Source: Streptomyces sp. NRRL S-244 (GTDB lineage Bacteria > Actinomycetota > Actinomycetes > Streptomycetales > Streptomycetaceae). From it: a stretch of DNA of 64,000 nucleotides. The notes beneath the pieces were generated by a model. The model saw nothing but the letters and a program-made list of their open reading frames with translations. It ran no database searches and had not been told where the DNA came from. The stretch covers positions 62,001-126,000 of the forward strand of contig NZ_JOCX01000002.1 in NCBI RefSeq assembly GCF_000717915.1, written 5' to 3'. Shown piece after piece: positions 41,492 to 50,591 of this stretch; within the stretch, counting starts at the first letter, position 1, and every line of letters starts with the position of its first letter. The translations under genes and the position numbers were made by a program.

Positions 41492-42820
41492 TCACTCCTC
41501 GGGCAGGAACCCCGGGAGCCAGGACTCCAGTTCGTCCCGCAGCCGTACCGTCGCGCCCAGCTGGCAGAGCACCCCGATGGTGCTCAGCGTCACCCGGTGG
41601 ATCAGCAGGTACGAGGGCGGCAGATTGATCTGCCGGCCCAACTGGTGTGCGGGGGAGCGGGGATCTGCGATCCGGGCCGCCTGACCGCGCAGCCACGGCC
41701 GGGTGAAGGTGAACTCCTCGGCCTGGGCCGGCTCGATGATGGGCAGCAGATAGTCCAGCACCGCCTCCGGATCCAGTTCGATGGACTCCCTCACGAACCC
41801 CTCGGCGCACAGGTGTCCGTAGATCCCCTCGGCGTCGCCCTCCAGCGTCATCCGCAGCGAGGTGCCGATGGGCTTGGGCCAGCCGCCGGGCAGCCGGTCG
41901 ACGGTGCCGAAGTCCAGCACGCCCAGCCGCATCCGGCCGTCAGCCCCGGCCAGCAGACGGAAGTTGCCCGGGTGCGGATCGGCGTGCAGCAGCCCGGTGC
42001 GCGCGGGCCCCGAGAAGAGGAACCGGGCCAGCAGCTGCCCGGCGCGGTCACGCTCCTCCTGGGTGCCGTCCGCTATCACCTCCGACAGCGGGGTCCCCTC
42101 CATCCACTCGGTCACCAGCACCTCGTCACCCTGGTGCACGACGTCCGGTACGACCACGTCCTCGTCGCCCTCGAACGCGTCCGCGTGGATCCGCTGGGCC
42201 TCCGCCTCCAGCTCGTAGTCCAGCTCCTCCGAGACCCGGTCGCGCAACTCCTTGATCAGCGGCTTGACGTCCATACCGGGGATCAGCGGCCCCAGCAGCC
42301 CCGCGAACCGGCCCAGTTGCTTGAGGTCCGACAGCAGCGCCTCGCCGGCCCCCGGGTACTGGACCTTGACCGCGACCTGCCGGCCGTCGTGCCACACCGC
42401 CCGGTGCACCTGCCCGATCGAGGCGGCCGCGGCCGGCTTGTCCTCGAACTCCTCGAACAGGTCCCGCCAGTCGGCTCCCAGCCGGTCCGCCAGCACCTGG
42501 TGCACGGTCTGGGCGGGCAGTGGCGGGGCCGCTTCCTGGAGCTTGGTCAGCGCCGCCCGGTACGGCCCGGCGACCTCCTCGGGCAGGGCCGACTCGAAGA
42601 CCGAGAGCGCCTGCCCGAACTTCATGGCACCGCCCTTCAACTCCCCGAGCGTGCGGAACAGCTGCTCGGCGGTGCGCTGCTGGAGCTCGCGCGCCACTAT
42701 CTCCGCCGACTTGCCCCCGATCCGCTTCCCCAGCCCCCAGGTGACCCGGCCCGCGAAGCCGAGCGGCAGCGCGGCCAGCTTGACGGTACGGGTGACCGCC
42801 TTCCGGGGAAGATCAGACAT
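41492..42820 (-). CDS. ABC1/UbiB-family atypical kinase
   Basis: A 442-residue ABC1 (ADCK/UbiB-like) protein. Family motifs: the KxGQ-type GGAMKFGQALSVFESALPEE, AAASIGQVHRA in place of the usual glycine loop, VAVKVQYPG with the ATP-contacting Lys, HADPHPGNF as catalytic loop and LDFGTVDRL as DFG. In other bacteria these proteins support quinone synthesis or lipid homeostasis; the actinobacterial role next to whiB7 is unclear. The ATG at 42820 has GGAGG upstream. Same neighbour as Rv3197 beside whiB7 in mycobacteria. Confidence 0.93.
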   Translation of the reverse strand: MSDLPRKAVTRTVKLAALPLGFAGRVTWGLGKRIGGKSAEIVARELQQRTAEQLFRTLGELKGGAMKFGQALSVFESALPEEVAGPYRAALTKLQEAAPPLPAQTVHQVLADRLGADWRDLFEEFEDKPAAAASIGQVHRAVWHDGRQVAVKVQYPGAGEALLSDLKQLGRFAGLLGPLIPGMDVKPLIKELRDRVSEELDYELEAEAQRIHADAFEGDEDVVVPDVVHQGDEVLVTEWMEGTPLSEVIADGTQEERDRAGQLLARFLFSGPARTGLLHADPHPGNFRLLAGADGRMRLGVLDFGTVDRLPGGWPKPIGTSLRMTLEGDAEGIYGHLCAEGFVRESIELDPEAVLDYLLPIIEPAQAEEFTFTRPWLRGQAARIADPRSPAHQLGRQINLPPSYLLIHRVTLSTIGVLCQLGATVRLRDELESWLPGFLPEE

Positions 42821-43032
42821 GCGCCCCTCCAATTCCCAGACAGCTGTGCCGCAAGCGGCGGTTCAGGATGACCCCTCGTTCCCTCGCATCCTGTCACGGC
42901 TCTTCCGGCCCGCCCCGGCCGAGGCGCCCGCCTCCGATGTGGCAGGAATCCAGCCCTTGCCAGACAGCATCGCCCCCCATGGGACAGCATGACCGGACAG
43001 CGGATTGAGTCGTCGGTGGGAAAGGGCTGCGG

Positions 43033-46000
43033 ATGGCGGGGCGGGGGCCTTCGAGGCAGGAGCTGATCCGGCGACGGCGCTCCAGCGGTTTCATCGGGCG
43101 CCAGGGAGAGATCGCGGCCTTCCGGGACGCCCTCCGCCAGCCCCCGGACGAGGCGGCGCAGTTCCTCTTCCACGTACGCGGCCCGGCCGGCGTCGGCAAG
43201 TCCACCCTGGTGCGCCAGCTGGAGACCGTCGCCCGCGAGGGGCAGGCGGTCACGGCGTACGTCGACGAGTCGGTCGCGGACGTCGTCGAGACGATGGAGG
43301 TCATCAGCGCGCAGTTCGCCCAGCAAGGCGTGGCACTGAAGGGCTTCGACAAGCTGCTGGCCACCTATCGGCAGCGCCGGCACGAGGCGGACGCCGGGAT
43401 GGCCACGGCCGCCGCCGGGGCCGACGCGGCAGCCGGTGGCTCCCCGGCGCCGTCGCCGTCGAGCGTGATCGCCTCGCAGCTGGGCCTCGTCGGACTGGGC
43501 ATGCTTCCGGGAGTCGGTGCTTTCACGGGAGCGGTCGACCCGAACCAGGTCGCCGCGGGCGCGGACCGGGTCAAAGCCCTCCTCAGCACCCGCCTGCGCA
43601 GCCACGGCGATGTCGAACTGGTGCTGTCCCCGCTGGACGCCTTGACCCCGGTGTTCCTGGAGGAGCTCGGGGAGGCGGCCCGCAAGCATCCGTGGATCAC
43701 GCTGTTCTTCGACACCTACGAGCGCACCGGACCGATGCTGGACACCTGGCTGCGCGACGTGCTGGGCAGCGACCGCTATGGCGAGCTGCCCGCGAACGTG
43801 CTGGTCACCCTGGCCGGTCAGTCGCGGCTGGCCGCCCGCTGCTGGGAGGACTGGCACGACCTGGTCACGGACTGGCCGCTGGAGGTGTTCACGGACGCCG
43901 AGGCACGCCGGCTCCTCGCGGGAAAGGACGTGACGAACGAGCGCGTTGTAGAGGTGATCCTCCAGCTGTCGGGACGGCTTCCGGTCCTGGTCTCGACACT
44001 GGCCGAGACGCAGCCGGGCAGTGTGGAGGAGATCGGAGACCCCAGCGGTACCGCCGTCGAGCGCTTCCTCAAGTGGGAGGCCGATCCGGCTCGCAGGGCC
44101 GCAGCCCTGGCCTGTGCTTTCCCTCAGGAACTGGACGAGGACGTGTTCCGGGCGGCCGTCGAGGAGGAAGCCGCCGAACTGTTCGGCTGGCTGCGGTCGA
44201 TGCCCTTCGTCACCGACCGGTCGGGGCACTGCCGCTACCACGAGGTGGTCCGCAGTGCGATGCTCCGGCTCCAGCGCAGGCAGTCCCCGGCCCGCTGGGA
44301 GCTGTTGCACACCCGGCTGGCCGACGCCTTCCGGCTGCGCCGGGAGCGCCTGGAGGAGACTGCCGCCCCTGCCGACGGCTGGTGGTCGGACGAGACCTGG
44401 CGGGGACACCGGCTCCAGGAGACGTACCACCGGCTGTGCGCCGACCCGCGCGCCGCCCTCCCGGCTGCGATGCGGGAGCTCGTCGACGCCTATGACCACG
44501 GCGTCACCACCCTCCGCCGCTGGGTCCAGGTCTTGATCCAGGCCGGCCGGGACACACAAGGCACGGAACTCACCGACTGGGGTGAGCGCCTCCGGACGGC
44601 CCTGGAGCACCGCGACGCCGGCGTCGCCACCCTGACGCTCCTGCTGTCCCGGGGCGCACTCGACACCACGGGCCAGGCCCACGCCCTGACCCTGCGCGGC
44701 CGCGACCACCGCAAGGCCGAGCGGTACCCGGAGGCCCTGGCCGACTACGCACGGGCGCTCGCCCTCGACCCCGGGGCCAAGCGCGCGCACTTCGGCCGCG
44801 GCCGAACCCACGAGCTCACTGAACGCTTCGAGGAAGCGATCGGGGACTACACCCGCGCCATCGCGCTCGATCCCGGCCATGCCTGGAGCATCGGCAGCCG
44901 CGGGGTGTGCCACCGCAACACCGGCCGGTACGAGGAAGCGCTGGCCGACTTCGACCGAGTCCTCGACCTCACACCGGACGACCACAGGACGTTCACCCAC
45001 CGCGGTGTCCTCCACCGCATCACGGAGCGGTACGACGAGGCCCTCGCCGACTTCACCCGCGCCATCGAGATCAAACCGAACAGCGCCTGGGCCTTGGCGA
45101 ATCGGGGTTACGTGCTCTCCAGCACGGGGCGGCACGAGGAGGCATCGGCCGACCTCGACCGGGCGATCGAGATCTTCCCGGACTATGCCTGGCCCTACGT
45201 CATCCGGGGCCGCAACCACCGGGGTCGCGCACGGTACGAGGAAGCGCTGATCGACTACACGCGCGCCATCGAGCTGAGACCCGACTACTCCTCGGCACTC
45301 GCAGGCCGGGGCGAGGTCTTCCGCCTGACGGCGCGGTACGAGAAGGCCATGGGCGACTTGACCCGGGCCATCGCACTTCGGGCTGACTACGCCTGGGCCC
45401 TCGCCAGCCGGGGTGCGATACACGGACTGATGCAGCGGCACGAGCAGGCGCTGGAAGACTTCGACCGGGCGATCGAGCTCGATCCGACCTATGGGTGGGC
45501 CCTCAAGCGGCGTGGACTGGCTCTTCTGCTGCTCGGCCGACACGAGGCGGCCTTGGCCGACCTCACCCGTGCCATCGAGCTCGGAGCCGACGATGCCTGG
45601 GTTCTCTCCAGGCGTGGGGACGTCTTTCGCAGGCTGGGCCGATGCGAGGAAGCTCTCGCCGACTACACCCGCGCCGACGAGCTCGAGCCCGGCAGTGTCG
45701 AGACGCTGGCCCGCCAAGGCCTCACCCGGCGGCTGCTCGGCCAGTACGAGGAGGCCTTGGCCGACCTCACCCGCGCGATCGCACTTGAACCCGACCAGGC
45801 CTGGACGCATTACGAGACGGCCGTCGTGCTGCACGCCCTGGGGCATCCGGACCGGGACCGGCACCTGGCCCGTGCGGTCGAGCTCCTCACCCCCAACGGG
45901 GCACCCACCGTGGGTGGTTCTGCCGCCGACATCGGCAACCTCGTTCTCGCCCACTGCGTATGGCCCCACTGGGAGCAAGCCGGACAGCATTTCGCCGAGT

Positions 46001-46143
46001 TTCTGGCCAAGGCCCCGCCCCCTGGGCAGATGCACGAGCTGCTCGTCGCCCTGCGCAGCTTGATCCCGGTGATTCCGTCGGCCGAGTCCCGGATCGAGGA
46101 GCTCTGCCGCGCTGTGGAGGGGCGGCTTGACGCGCCTTCGTAA
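43033..46143 (+). CDS. STAND-like P-loop ATPase with twelve TPRs
   Basis: A 1036-residue protein. An AAA/NACHT-like module has GFIGRQGEIAAF, Walker A GPAGVGKST (50-58) and Walker B WITLFFDTYER (about 221-231). A helical arm follows, and residues about 550-957 are twelve consecutive 34-residue tetratricopeptide repeats (consensus RYEEALADYTRAIELDPD). This is the STAND plan: an ATP switch controlled by a ligand-sensing repeat arm. No N-terminal effector domain is present, so any output must come through a partner or oligomerisation. GGGAAAGG precedes the ATG. It runs tail to tail, 5 nt apart, into the ThiF-like gene. Confidence 0.85.
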   Translation: MAGRGPSRQELIRRRRSSGFIGRQGEIAAFRDALRQPPDEAAQFLFHVRGPAGVGKSTLVRQLETVAREGQAVTAYVDESVADVVETMEVISAQFAQQGVALKGFDKLLATYRQRRHEADAGMATAAAGADAAAGGSPAPSPSSVIASQLGLVGLGMLPGVGAFTGAVDPNQVAAGADRVKALLSTRLRSHGDVELVLSPLDALTPVFLEELGEAARKHPWITLFFDTYERTGPMLDTWLRDVLGSDRYGELPANVLVTLAGQSRLAARCWEDWHDLVTDWPLEVFTDAEARRLLAGKDVTNERVVEVILQLSGRLPVLVSTLAETQPGSVEEIGDPSGTAVERFLKWEADPARRAAALACAFPQELDEDVFRAAVEEEAAELFGWLRSMPFVTDRSGHCRYHEVVRSAMLRLQRRQSPARWELLHTRLADAFRLRRERLEETAAPADGWWSDETWRGHRLQETYHRLCADPRAALPAAMRELVDAYDHGVTTLRRWVQVLIQAGRDTQGTELTDWGERLRTALEHRDAGVATLTLLLSRGALDTTGQAHALTLRGRDHRKAERYPEALADYARALALDPGAKRAHFGRGRTHELTERFEEAIGDYTRAIALDPGHAWSIGSRGVCHRNTGRYEEALADFDRVLDLTPDDHRTFTHRGVLHRITERYDEALADFTRAIEIKPNSAWALANRGYVLSSTGRHEEASADLDRAIEIFPDYAWPYVIRGRNHRGRARYEEALIDYTRAIELRPDYSSALAGRGEVFRLTARYEKAMGDLTRAIALRADYAWALASRGAIHGLMQRHEQALEDFDRAIELDPTYGWALKRRGLALLLLGRHEAALADLTRAIELGADDAWVLSRRGDVFRRLGRCEEALADYTRADELEPGSVETLARQGLTRRLLGQYEEALADLTRAIALEPDQAWTHYETAVVLHALGHPDRDRHLARAVELLTPNGAPTVGGSAADIGNLVLAHCVWPHWEQAGQHFAEFLAKAPPPGQMHELLVALRSLIPVIPSAESRIEELCRAVEGRLDAPS

Positions 46144-46148
46144 GAGCT

Positions 46149-47255
46149 TCACGACGGCACCGCCTGTTCGGCCGGGATCCGGGCCGCCGCGCAAGGACAG
46201 TCGGGGTGGGGGCGTACGGGGGTCTGCTCCCAGTGGAGGCCCGGGAGGGCGGCTTCCCAGCGGGAGGCCGTGGAGGCGGGGAGCTCGCCGTCGAGGAAGG
46301 CCAGGGCGTGGGCCGCGGCCAGGCCGGCCACCGCCGTGGCCAGGCCCACGTCGCAGGCCGCGGTGGCCCGGCGGCGGTGCGCCGAGCGCCATTGGACCAG
46401 CATCCGGGGCCAGGCCGGATCCGCCGCGACCCGGTCGCGTTCCATGCAGCCCGCGCACGCCGTGGCCCCCGGCAGCACCAGCGGCCCCACCAGCCCGGTG
46501 CCCTCCAGCACCCCGGCGTACAGGTGAGGGGTGCCGGCGGTGATCCAGTCGGCCGCGGTGCCCGGATCCGGGGCCCACGCCTGCAGCCCGTCCCGGGGCG
46601 CGACCACCACCAGGGACACCCTCGGCTCGGGCCCCTCGTGCTCCGCGGTCCGCGGCGGGCGCCCCGGGGCCGATGCGCGGACCAGCGCGGCGGCGGCCTC
46701 CGCCCGCAGCCGGCCCACGCTGCCGGGCCCGAGCCCGCCCGGCGCCACATCCGCCGGCTCGACCCGGCCGCCGTCGAGGACCTCGACCCGGCCCACGCCC
46801 GCTGCCGCCAGGACCCCGGCGATCACCCCGCCCACCCGGCCGCTCCCGCGCACCTGGACCCGTATGGCCCGCCGCGCCGCGACCCCCCGCAAGTCGCCCC
46901 CCGGCTCGCGGTGCACCAGCGACAGCGAGCCCAGATCGGGCCCGAGCCGCTCCAGGGCCTCCGGCCGTTTGCGCACGGCCTGGGCCCGCGGGCCGCCCGC
47001 CGTGGCGTCGTCCAGCAGCCCGGCCGCCGCCAGCCGCCGCACCAGCGCGTCCACCTGCCCCTCCGGCAGCCCCACCGCCACCGCCTCCGCGCGCAGCAGC
47101 TCCATCCCCCGCGTCCCGTCGATCCGGTCGATGAGCGATCCCGTCGCCGTGTCCACCGGGCCGAGCACCACCGCGTGCGCGGGCGTCACCCCGAACTGCA
47201 CCGTCTGCAGATCCCGCCACGCCCTCGCCAGCGCCGGCTTCACCTTCGGATACAT
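46149..47255 (-). CDS. ThiF-like (E1-fold) protein, orphan
   Basis: A 368-residue protein with an N-terminal helical part (about 1-125) and an E1-like Rossmann domain (VRGSGRVGGVIAGVLAAAGVGRVEVLDGG). It keeps zinc-type cysteines in TACAGCMERDR and PHPDCPCA. The nucleotide loop is GSGRVGG rather than GAGGLGS, and the usual Asn/Arg/Lys set for adenylation is not clear. It resembles the leader-binding, ThiF-like proteins of azole-peptide clusters, but no YcaO or precursor gene is near. AGGAGGGGAAGG precedes the ATG. Divergent from the zinc peptidase gene. Confidence 0.75.
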   Translation of the reverse strand: MYPKVKPALARAWRDLQTVQFGVTPAHAVVLGPVDTATGSLIDRIDGTRGMELLRAEAVAVGLPEGQVDALVRRLAAAGLLDDATAGGPRAQAVRKRPEALERLGPDLGSLSLVHREPGGDLRGVAARRAIRVQVRGSGRVGGVIAGVLAAAGVGRVEVLDGGRVEPADVAPGGLGPGSVGRLRAEAAAALVRASAPGRPPRTAEHEGPEPRVSLVVVAPRDGLQAWAPDPGTAADWITAGTPHLYAGVLEGTGLVGPLVLPGATACAGCMERDRVAADPAWPRMLVQWRSAHRRRATAACDVGLATAVAGLAAAHALAFLDGELPASTASRWEAALPGLHWEQTPVRPHPDCPCAAARIPAEQAVPS

Positions 47256-47464
47256 GGCCTTCCCCCTCCTGCGAACCCCGCCTCATTCCCGTCCCTCGCA
47301 GAATGACCGCCCGCCGCATTCCGTGCGCGCATTTGTCCACAGGCAAGGGTTATTAGGCATATGAGATGGAGAAAGGGGGTGCTTCCTGTGCCGCCTTCGA
47401 GTCGATCATGTTCGAACCGCGGAGCGGGGGGACTTCGGCCAGGCGAGCGGGTACGGTCTTGGGC

Positions 47465-48004
47465 GTGTCCGCCGACCCACAGCAGCGCGCCGTCGAAGTC
47501 CGCCGGAGCGCGCGCCGCCGCAGGACCGTATCCGCCTACCGCGAGGGTGACCGTACGGTCGTCCTCATCCCTGCCCGGATGTCCGAGGCCGAGGAGCAGC
47601 GCTGGGTGGGGGTCATGCTCGACAAGCTGGCCGCGCAGGAGAGCAAACGCACCCTCGGGGACGCGGAACTCACCGAACGCGCCGAGCGTTTGTCCGAGCA
47701 GTACTTCGCAGCCCGGGCCCGCCCCCGCTCGGTGCGCTGGGTCACCAACCAGAACACCCGCTGGGGCTCCTGCACCCCCGCCGAAGGCAGCATCCGGCTC
47801 TCCCACCGCCTCCAGGGGATGCCGGAGTACGTCGTCGACTACGTGCTGCTCCACGAGCTGGCCCACCTCCTCGTGCCCGGCCACGGCCCCCGCTTCTGGG
47901 AACTGCTCGAGGCCTACCCGCGCACCGAGCGGGCCCGCGGCTACCTGGAGGGAGTGGTCGCCGCCGAGCGCCTCCCCAAGGTCCCCGCGGCCCGCGAGGA
48001 GTGA
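47465..48004 (+). CDS. YgjP/SprT-like zinc metallopeptidase (M48-type)
   Basis: A 179-residue protein with LLHELAHLLVPGHGPRFW, giving the HExxH zinc site near residue 131 and a third His further on; TRWGSCTPAEGSIRLSHRL is the YgjP (DUF45) signature before it. The family is predicted to act as a cytoplasmic metallopeptidase. TACGGT lies 7 nt before the GTG at 47465, so the message is leaderless; an in-frame upstream start at 47366 is less likely. Confidence 0.88.
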   Translation: MSADPQQRAVEVRRSARRRRTVSAYREGDRTVVLIPARMSEAEEQRWVGVMLDKLAAQESKRTLGDAELTERAERLSEQYFAARARPRSVRWVTNQNTRWGSCTPAEGSIRLSHRLQGMPEYVVDYVLLHELAHLLVPGHGPRFWELLEAYPRTERARGYLEGVVAAERLPKVPAAREE

Positions 48005-48160
48005 CCCGCCCCGCACACCCCGCCCCGCGCACCCCGCCCCCCCCGGGCGGCTCACGTCTCGATATGTACCGGGTCGGTACCGACTTGGCCGGATGTCGGC
48101 GGATGCGGCTAGCCTGAGCGGCACGCAATTCACTGTCGGGATGGGGGACGGTCGTTACGT

Positions 48161-49864
48161 ATGGCCAGGGAATTCCAACGCGGTCACAAGGCCAGGATCA
48201 GCGATCTGACGGCAGGCACGGATCTGTACGTGGGCGTGCAGATCGCCGGGCCGGGACTCGCCTTCGACATCAGCTGCTTCGGCCTTGACGCCAACGAGCA
48301 GCTGTCGGACGACCGGTACTTCGTCTTCTACAACCAGCCGAAGTCGCCGGAGGAGTCGATCCAGCAGCTCGGCGCGCAGGCCGGCGACACCGAATCCTTC
48401 CGGGTGACGCTGGACCGCGTTCCGGCGAGCATCCACAAGCTGTCCTTCACCGCCACGATCGACGGCGCCGGACAGATGTCGCAGATCGGACCGGGCTACA
48501 TCCGGATCGTGGCCGGCGGCGAGGAAGTCGTCCGGTACTCCTTCACGGGCGCGGAGTTCAGCACCGAGCGCGCGGTCATGCTCGGCGACTTCTACCTCAA
48601 GGACGTGTGGCGCTTCGCCGCCGTGGGCCAGGGCTTCGACGGCGGGCTCGCCGCGCTGCTGAAGAACTTCGGCGGCGAGGTCGCCGAGGAGGACGAACAG
48701 CAGGCCCCGCAGCAGCCGCAGGCCCCCGCCCCCGCCCCGGCCCAGGCCGGCGCCGCGCCGGGATTCGCCCCGCCGCCGCAGGCCGCCGCCCCGGCGCCGT
48801 CCTTCGGCGCCCCGGCCCAGGCCCCGCAGGCCCCCCAGGCCCCGTACGTCCCGCAGCCCGCGCCCGCGCCCGCCCCGGCCCCCGCCCCGCAGTACCAGCA
48901 GCCCGCCCCGCCCGCCCCGGTGCACTCGGCCCCGACCATGGTCGGCCCGCTCACCACCCCGCCGGCCCCCGCGCCCTACGGCCAGCCGCCGCACGCCCCG
49001 CAGCCGCCCGGCCCGCCCGCGTACGGGCAGCAGCCGCAGCCCTCGTACGGCCAGATGCCCGGCTACGGCGGCCAGGTCCCGCCGCCGGCCCCGGCCCCCG
49101 CGCCCTACGGGCAGGTCCCCGGCCAGCAGCCGCTGCCCCCGTACGGCCAGCAGATGCCCGGCCAGCAGCCCGGCTACGGCCAGGGCGCCCCGCAGGCCGC
49201 CGGCGCCGGCCTCGCCGCCGCCCTCCAGCCGTACAAGGAAGTCCCCACCGGCACCCGCTGGACCGCGCAGAACCAGCAGCTCATGCGCGTCGACCTGGCG
49301 ATGGGCGGCCAGCCCGTCCTCGCCCGCCAGGGCAGCATGGTCCTCTACCAGGGCAAGGTCGACTTCAGCTACAAGGGCGCGGGCTTCGCCGGCCGCATCG
49401 TCGGCAACGCCACCGGCCAGGAGATGCAGCTGATGCGCTGCAGCGGCCGCGGCCAGGTCTTCCTCGCCGAGGACGGCGCCCACCTGCACGCCATCGAGCT
49501 CCAGGGCGACGGGATCTGCGTCTCCGCCGAGTCCGTCCTCGCCTTCGACGAGAGCCTCCAGCACGAGGTCCGCCGCATCGAGGGCCACGGCATCCCCGGC
49601 GGCGCCCTGTTCACGATGCTGTTCCAGGGATCCGGCACGGTGATCGTCAAGACGCACGGCACGCCCGTCGTGCTGCCCGTCACCCCGACCACCTTCGCCG
49701 ACAGCAACGCCATCGTCGCGTGGTCGGCGGCCTCCCAGGTGATCGTCTCCAGCCAGGTCCGGCTGCGGCGCAACGCCTACCCCGGCCACAGCGGGGAGAC
49801 CGTGAACCTCCAGTTCCGCGGCGCCCCCGGCAACTTCATCGTCGTCCAGCCGTACGAGGTCTGA
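48161..49864 (+). CDS. TerD-AIM24 fusion protein
   Basis: A 567-residue protein. Residues 1-180 are a TerD domain (GVQIAGPGLAFDISCFGLD, SDDRYFVFYNQPKSPE), a calcium-binding fold of tellurite/stress systems. About 183-355 are a Pro/Gln/Ala/Tyr-rich flexible linker. About 360-567 are an AIM24-type beta domain (VLARQGSMVLYQGKVDF, GTVIVKTHGTPVVLPV, NFIVVQPYEV). The ATG at 48161 starts the TerD strand. Two more AIM24 genes follow at once, 11 and 17 nt apart, so the three form one operon. Molecular role unknown. Confidence 0.88.
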   Translation: MAREFQRGHKARISDLTAGTDLYVGVQIAGPGLAFDISCFGLDANEQLSDDRYFVFYNQPKSPEESIQQLGAQAGDTESFRVTLDRVPASIHKLSFTATIDGAGQMSQIGPGYIRIVAGGEEVVRYSFTGAEFSTERAVMLGDFYLKDVWRFAAVGQGFDGGLAALLKNFGGEVAEEDEQQAPQQPQAPAPAPAQAGAAPGFAPPPQAAAPAPSFGAPAQAPQAPQAPYVPQPAPAPAPAPAPQYQQPAPPAPVHSAPTMVGPLTTPPAPAPYGQPPHAPQPPGPPAYGQQPQPSYGQMPGYGGQVPPPAPAPAPYGQVPGQQPLPPYGQQMPGQQPGYGQGAPQAAGAGLAAALQPYKEVPTGTRWTAQNQQLMRVDLAMGGQPVLARQGSMVLYQGKVDFSYKGAGFAGRIVGNATGQEMQLMRCSGRGQVFLAEDGAHLHAIELQGDGICVSAESVLAFDESLQHEVRRIEGHGIPGGALFTMLFQGSGTVIVKTHGTPVVLPVTPTTFADSNAIVAWSAASQVIVSSQVRLRRNAYPGHSGETVNLQFRGAPGNFIVVQPYEV

Positions 49865-49875
49865 GGGAGCCCCAC

Positions 49876-50574
49876 ATGAATGCCATGAACGCAATGAACC
49901 AGCAGCTCGCGGGCTACGCCCCCACCCCCGTCACGGCCCGCATGGAGAACCACGGCAGGGCCATGCTCAAGGTCGCCATGCAGAGCGGCCAGGACCTCTT
50001 CGCGCGCACCGGATCGATGGTCGCGTACGAGGGCTTCGTCCAGTACGAGCCCAACCCGCCGGCCCTGCGCCAGATGGCCTCGCAGTGGCTGACGGGCGAA
50101 GGCGCCCCGCTGATGAAGTGCACCGGAGACGGCCTGCTCTACCTCGCCGACTACGGCGCCGACGTCGTCGTGATCAACCTCAACAACGACGCCCTCTCGG
50201 TCAACGGCACCAACCTGCTCGCCTTCGACGCCCACCTCCAGTGGGGCGTCGAACGGGTCAAGGGCATGGCCAAGTTCGCCGGCCAGGGCCTGTTCAACGT
50301 GCAGATCTCCGGCACCGGATGGGTCGCGATCACCTCCCGCGGCACCCCGATCGTGGTCGACTGCGGCCGCGGCGACGACGAGACGTACGTCGACCCGGAC
50401 GCGCTCGTCGCCTGGTCCCCGAACCTCAAGGTGAAGGGCAAGCGCAGCTTCAAGGCCTCGTCGATGATCGGCCGGGGCAGTGGGGAGGCCTACCAGATGG
50501 GCTTCTCCGGCCAGGGCATCGTCGTCGTACAGCCCAGCGAGGACAGCACCGACCGGCTCCGGACCCGGGGCTGA
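49876..50574 (+). CDS. AIM24-family protein
   Basis: A 232-residue beta-rich AIM24-type (TspB/DUF124) protein, with LFARTGSMVAYEGFVQY, GEGAPLMKCTGDGLLYLAD, GWVAITSRGTPIVVD and QGIVVVQPSED. No signal peptide or membrane helix. GAGGGAG precedes the ATG at 49876, 11 nt after the TerD-AIM24 stop. The start is marked by a short repeat, MNAMNAMN. Second of three paralogues in a row. Confidence 0.9.
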   Translation: MNAMNAMNQQLAGYAPTPVTARMENHGRAMLKVAMQSGQDLFARTGSMVAYEGFVQYEPNPPALRQMASQWLTGEGAPLMKCTGDGLLYLADYGADVVVINLNNDALSVNGTNLLAFDAHLQWGVERVKGMAKFAGQGLFNVQISGTGWVAITSRGTPIVVDCGRGDDETYVDPDALVAWSPNLKVKGKRSFKASSMIGRGSGEAYQMGFSGQGIVVVQPSEDSTDRLRTRG

Positions 50575-50591
50575 GGGGGAGCGGACACATC

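Noticed and set aside
42697..47346. A 1549-codon open frame on the minus strand
   Set aside because: It runs antisense to the STAND-TPR gene and out of frame through the ABC1 kinase and ThiF-like genes; repetitive Gly/Arg/Val content is typical of shadow frames.
41492..48004. An anti-phage defence island around the STAND-like gene
   Set aside because: No nuclease, integrase, toxin or other defence gene is nearby and the flanking genes are core actinobacterial genes.
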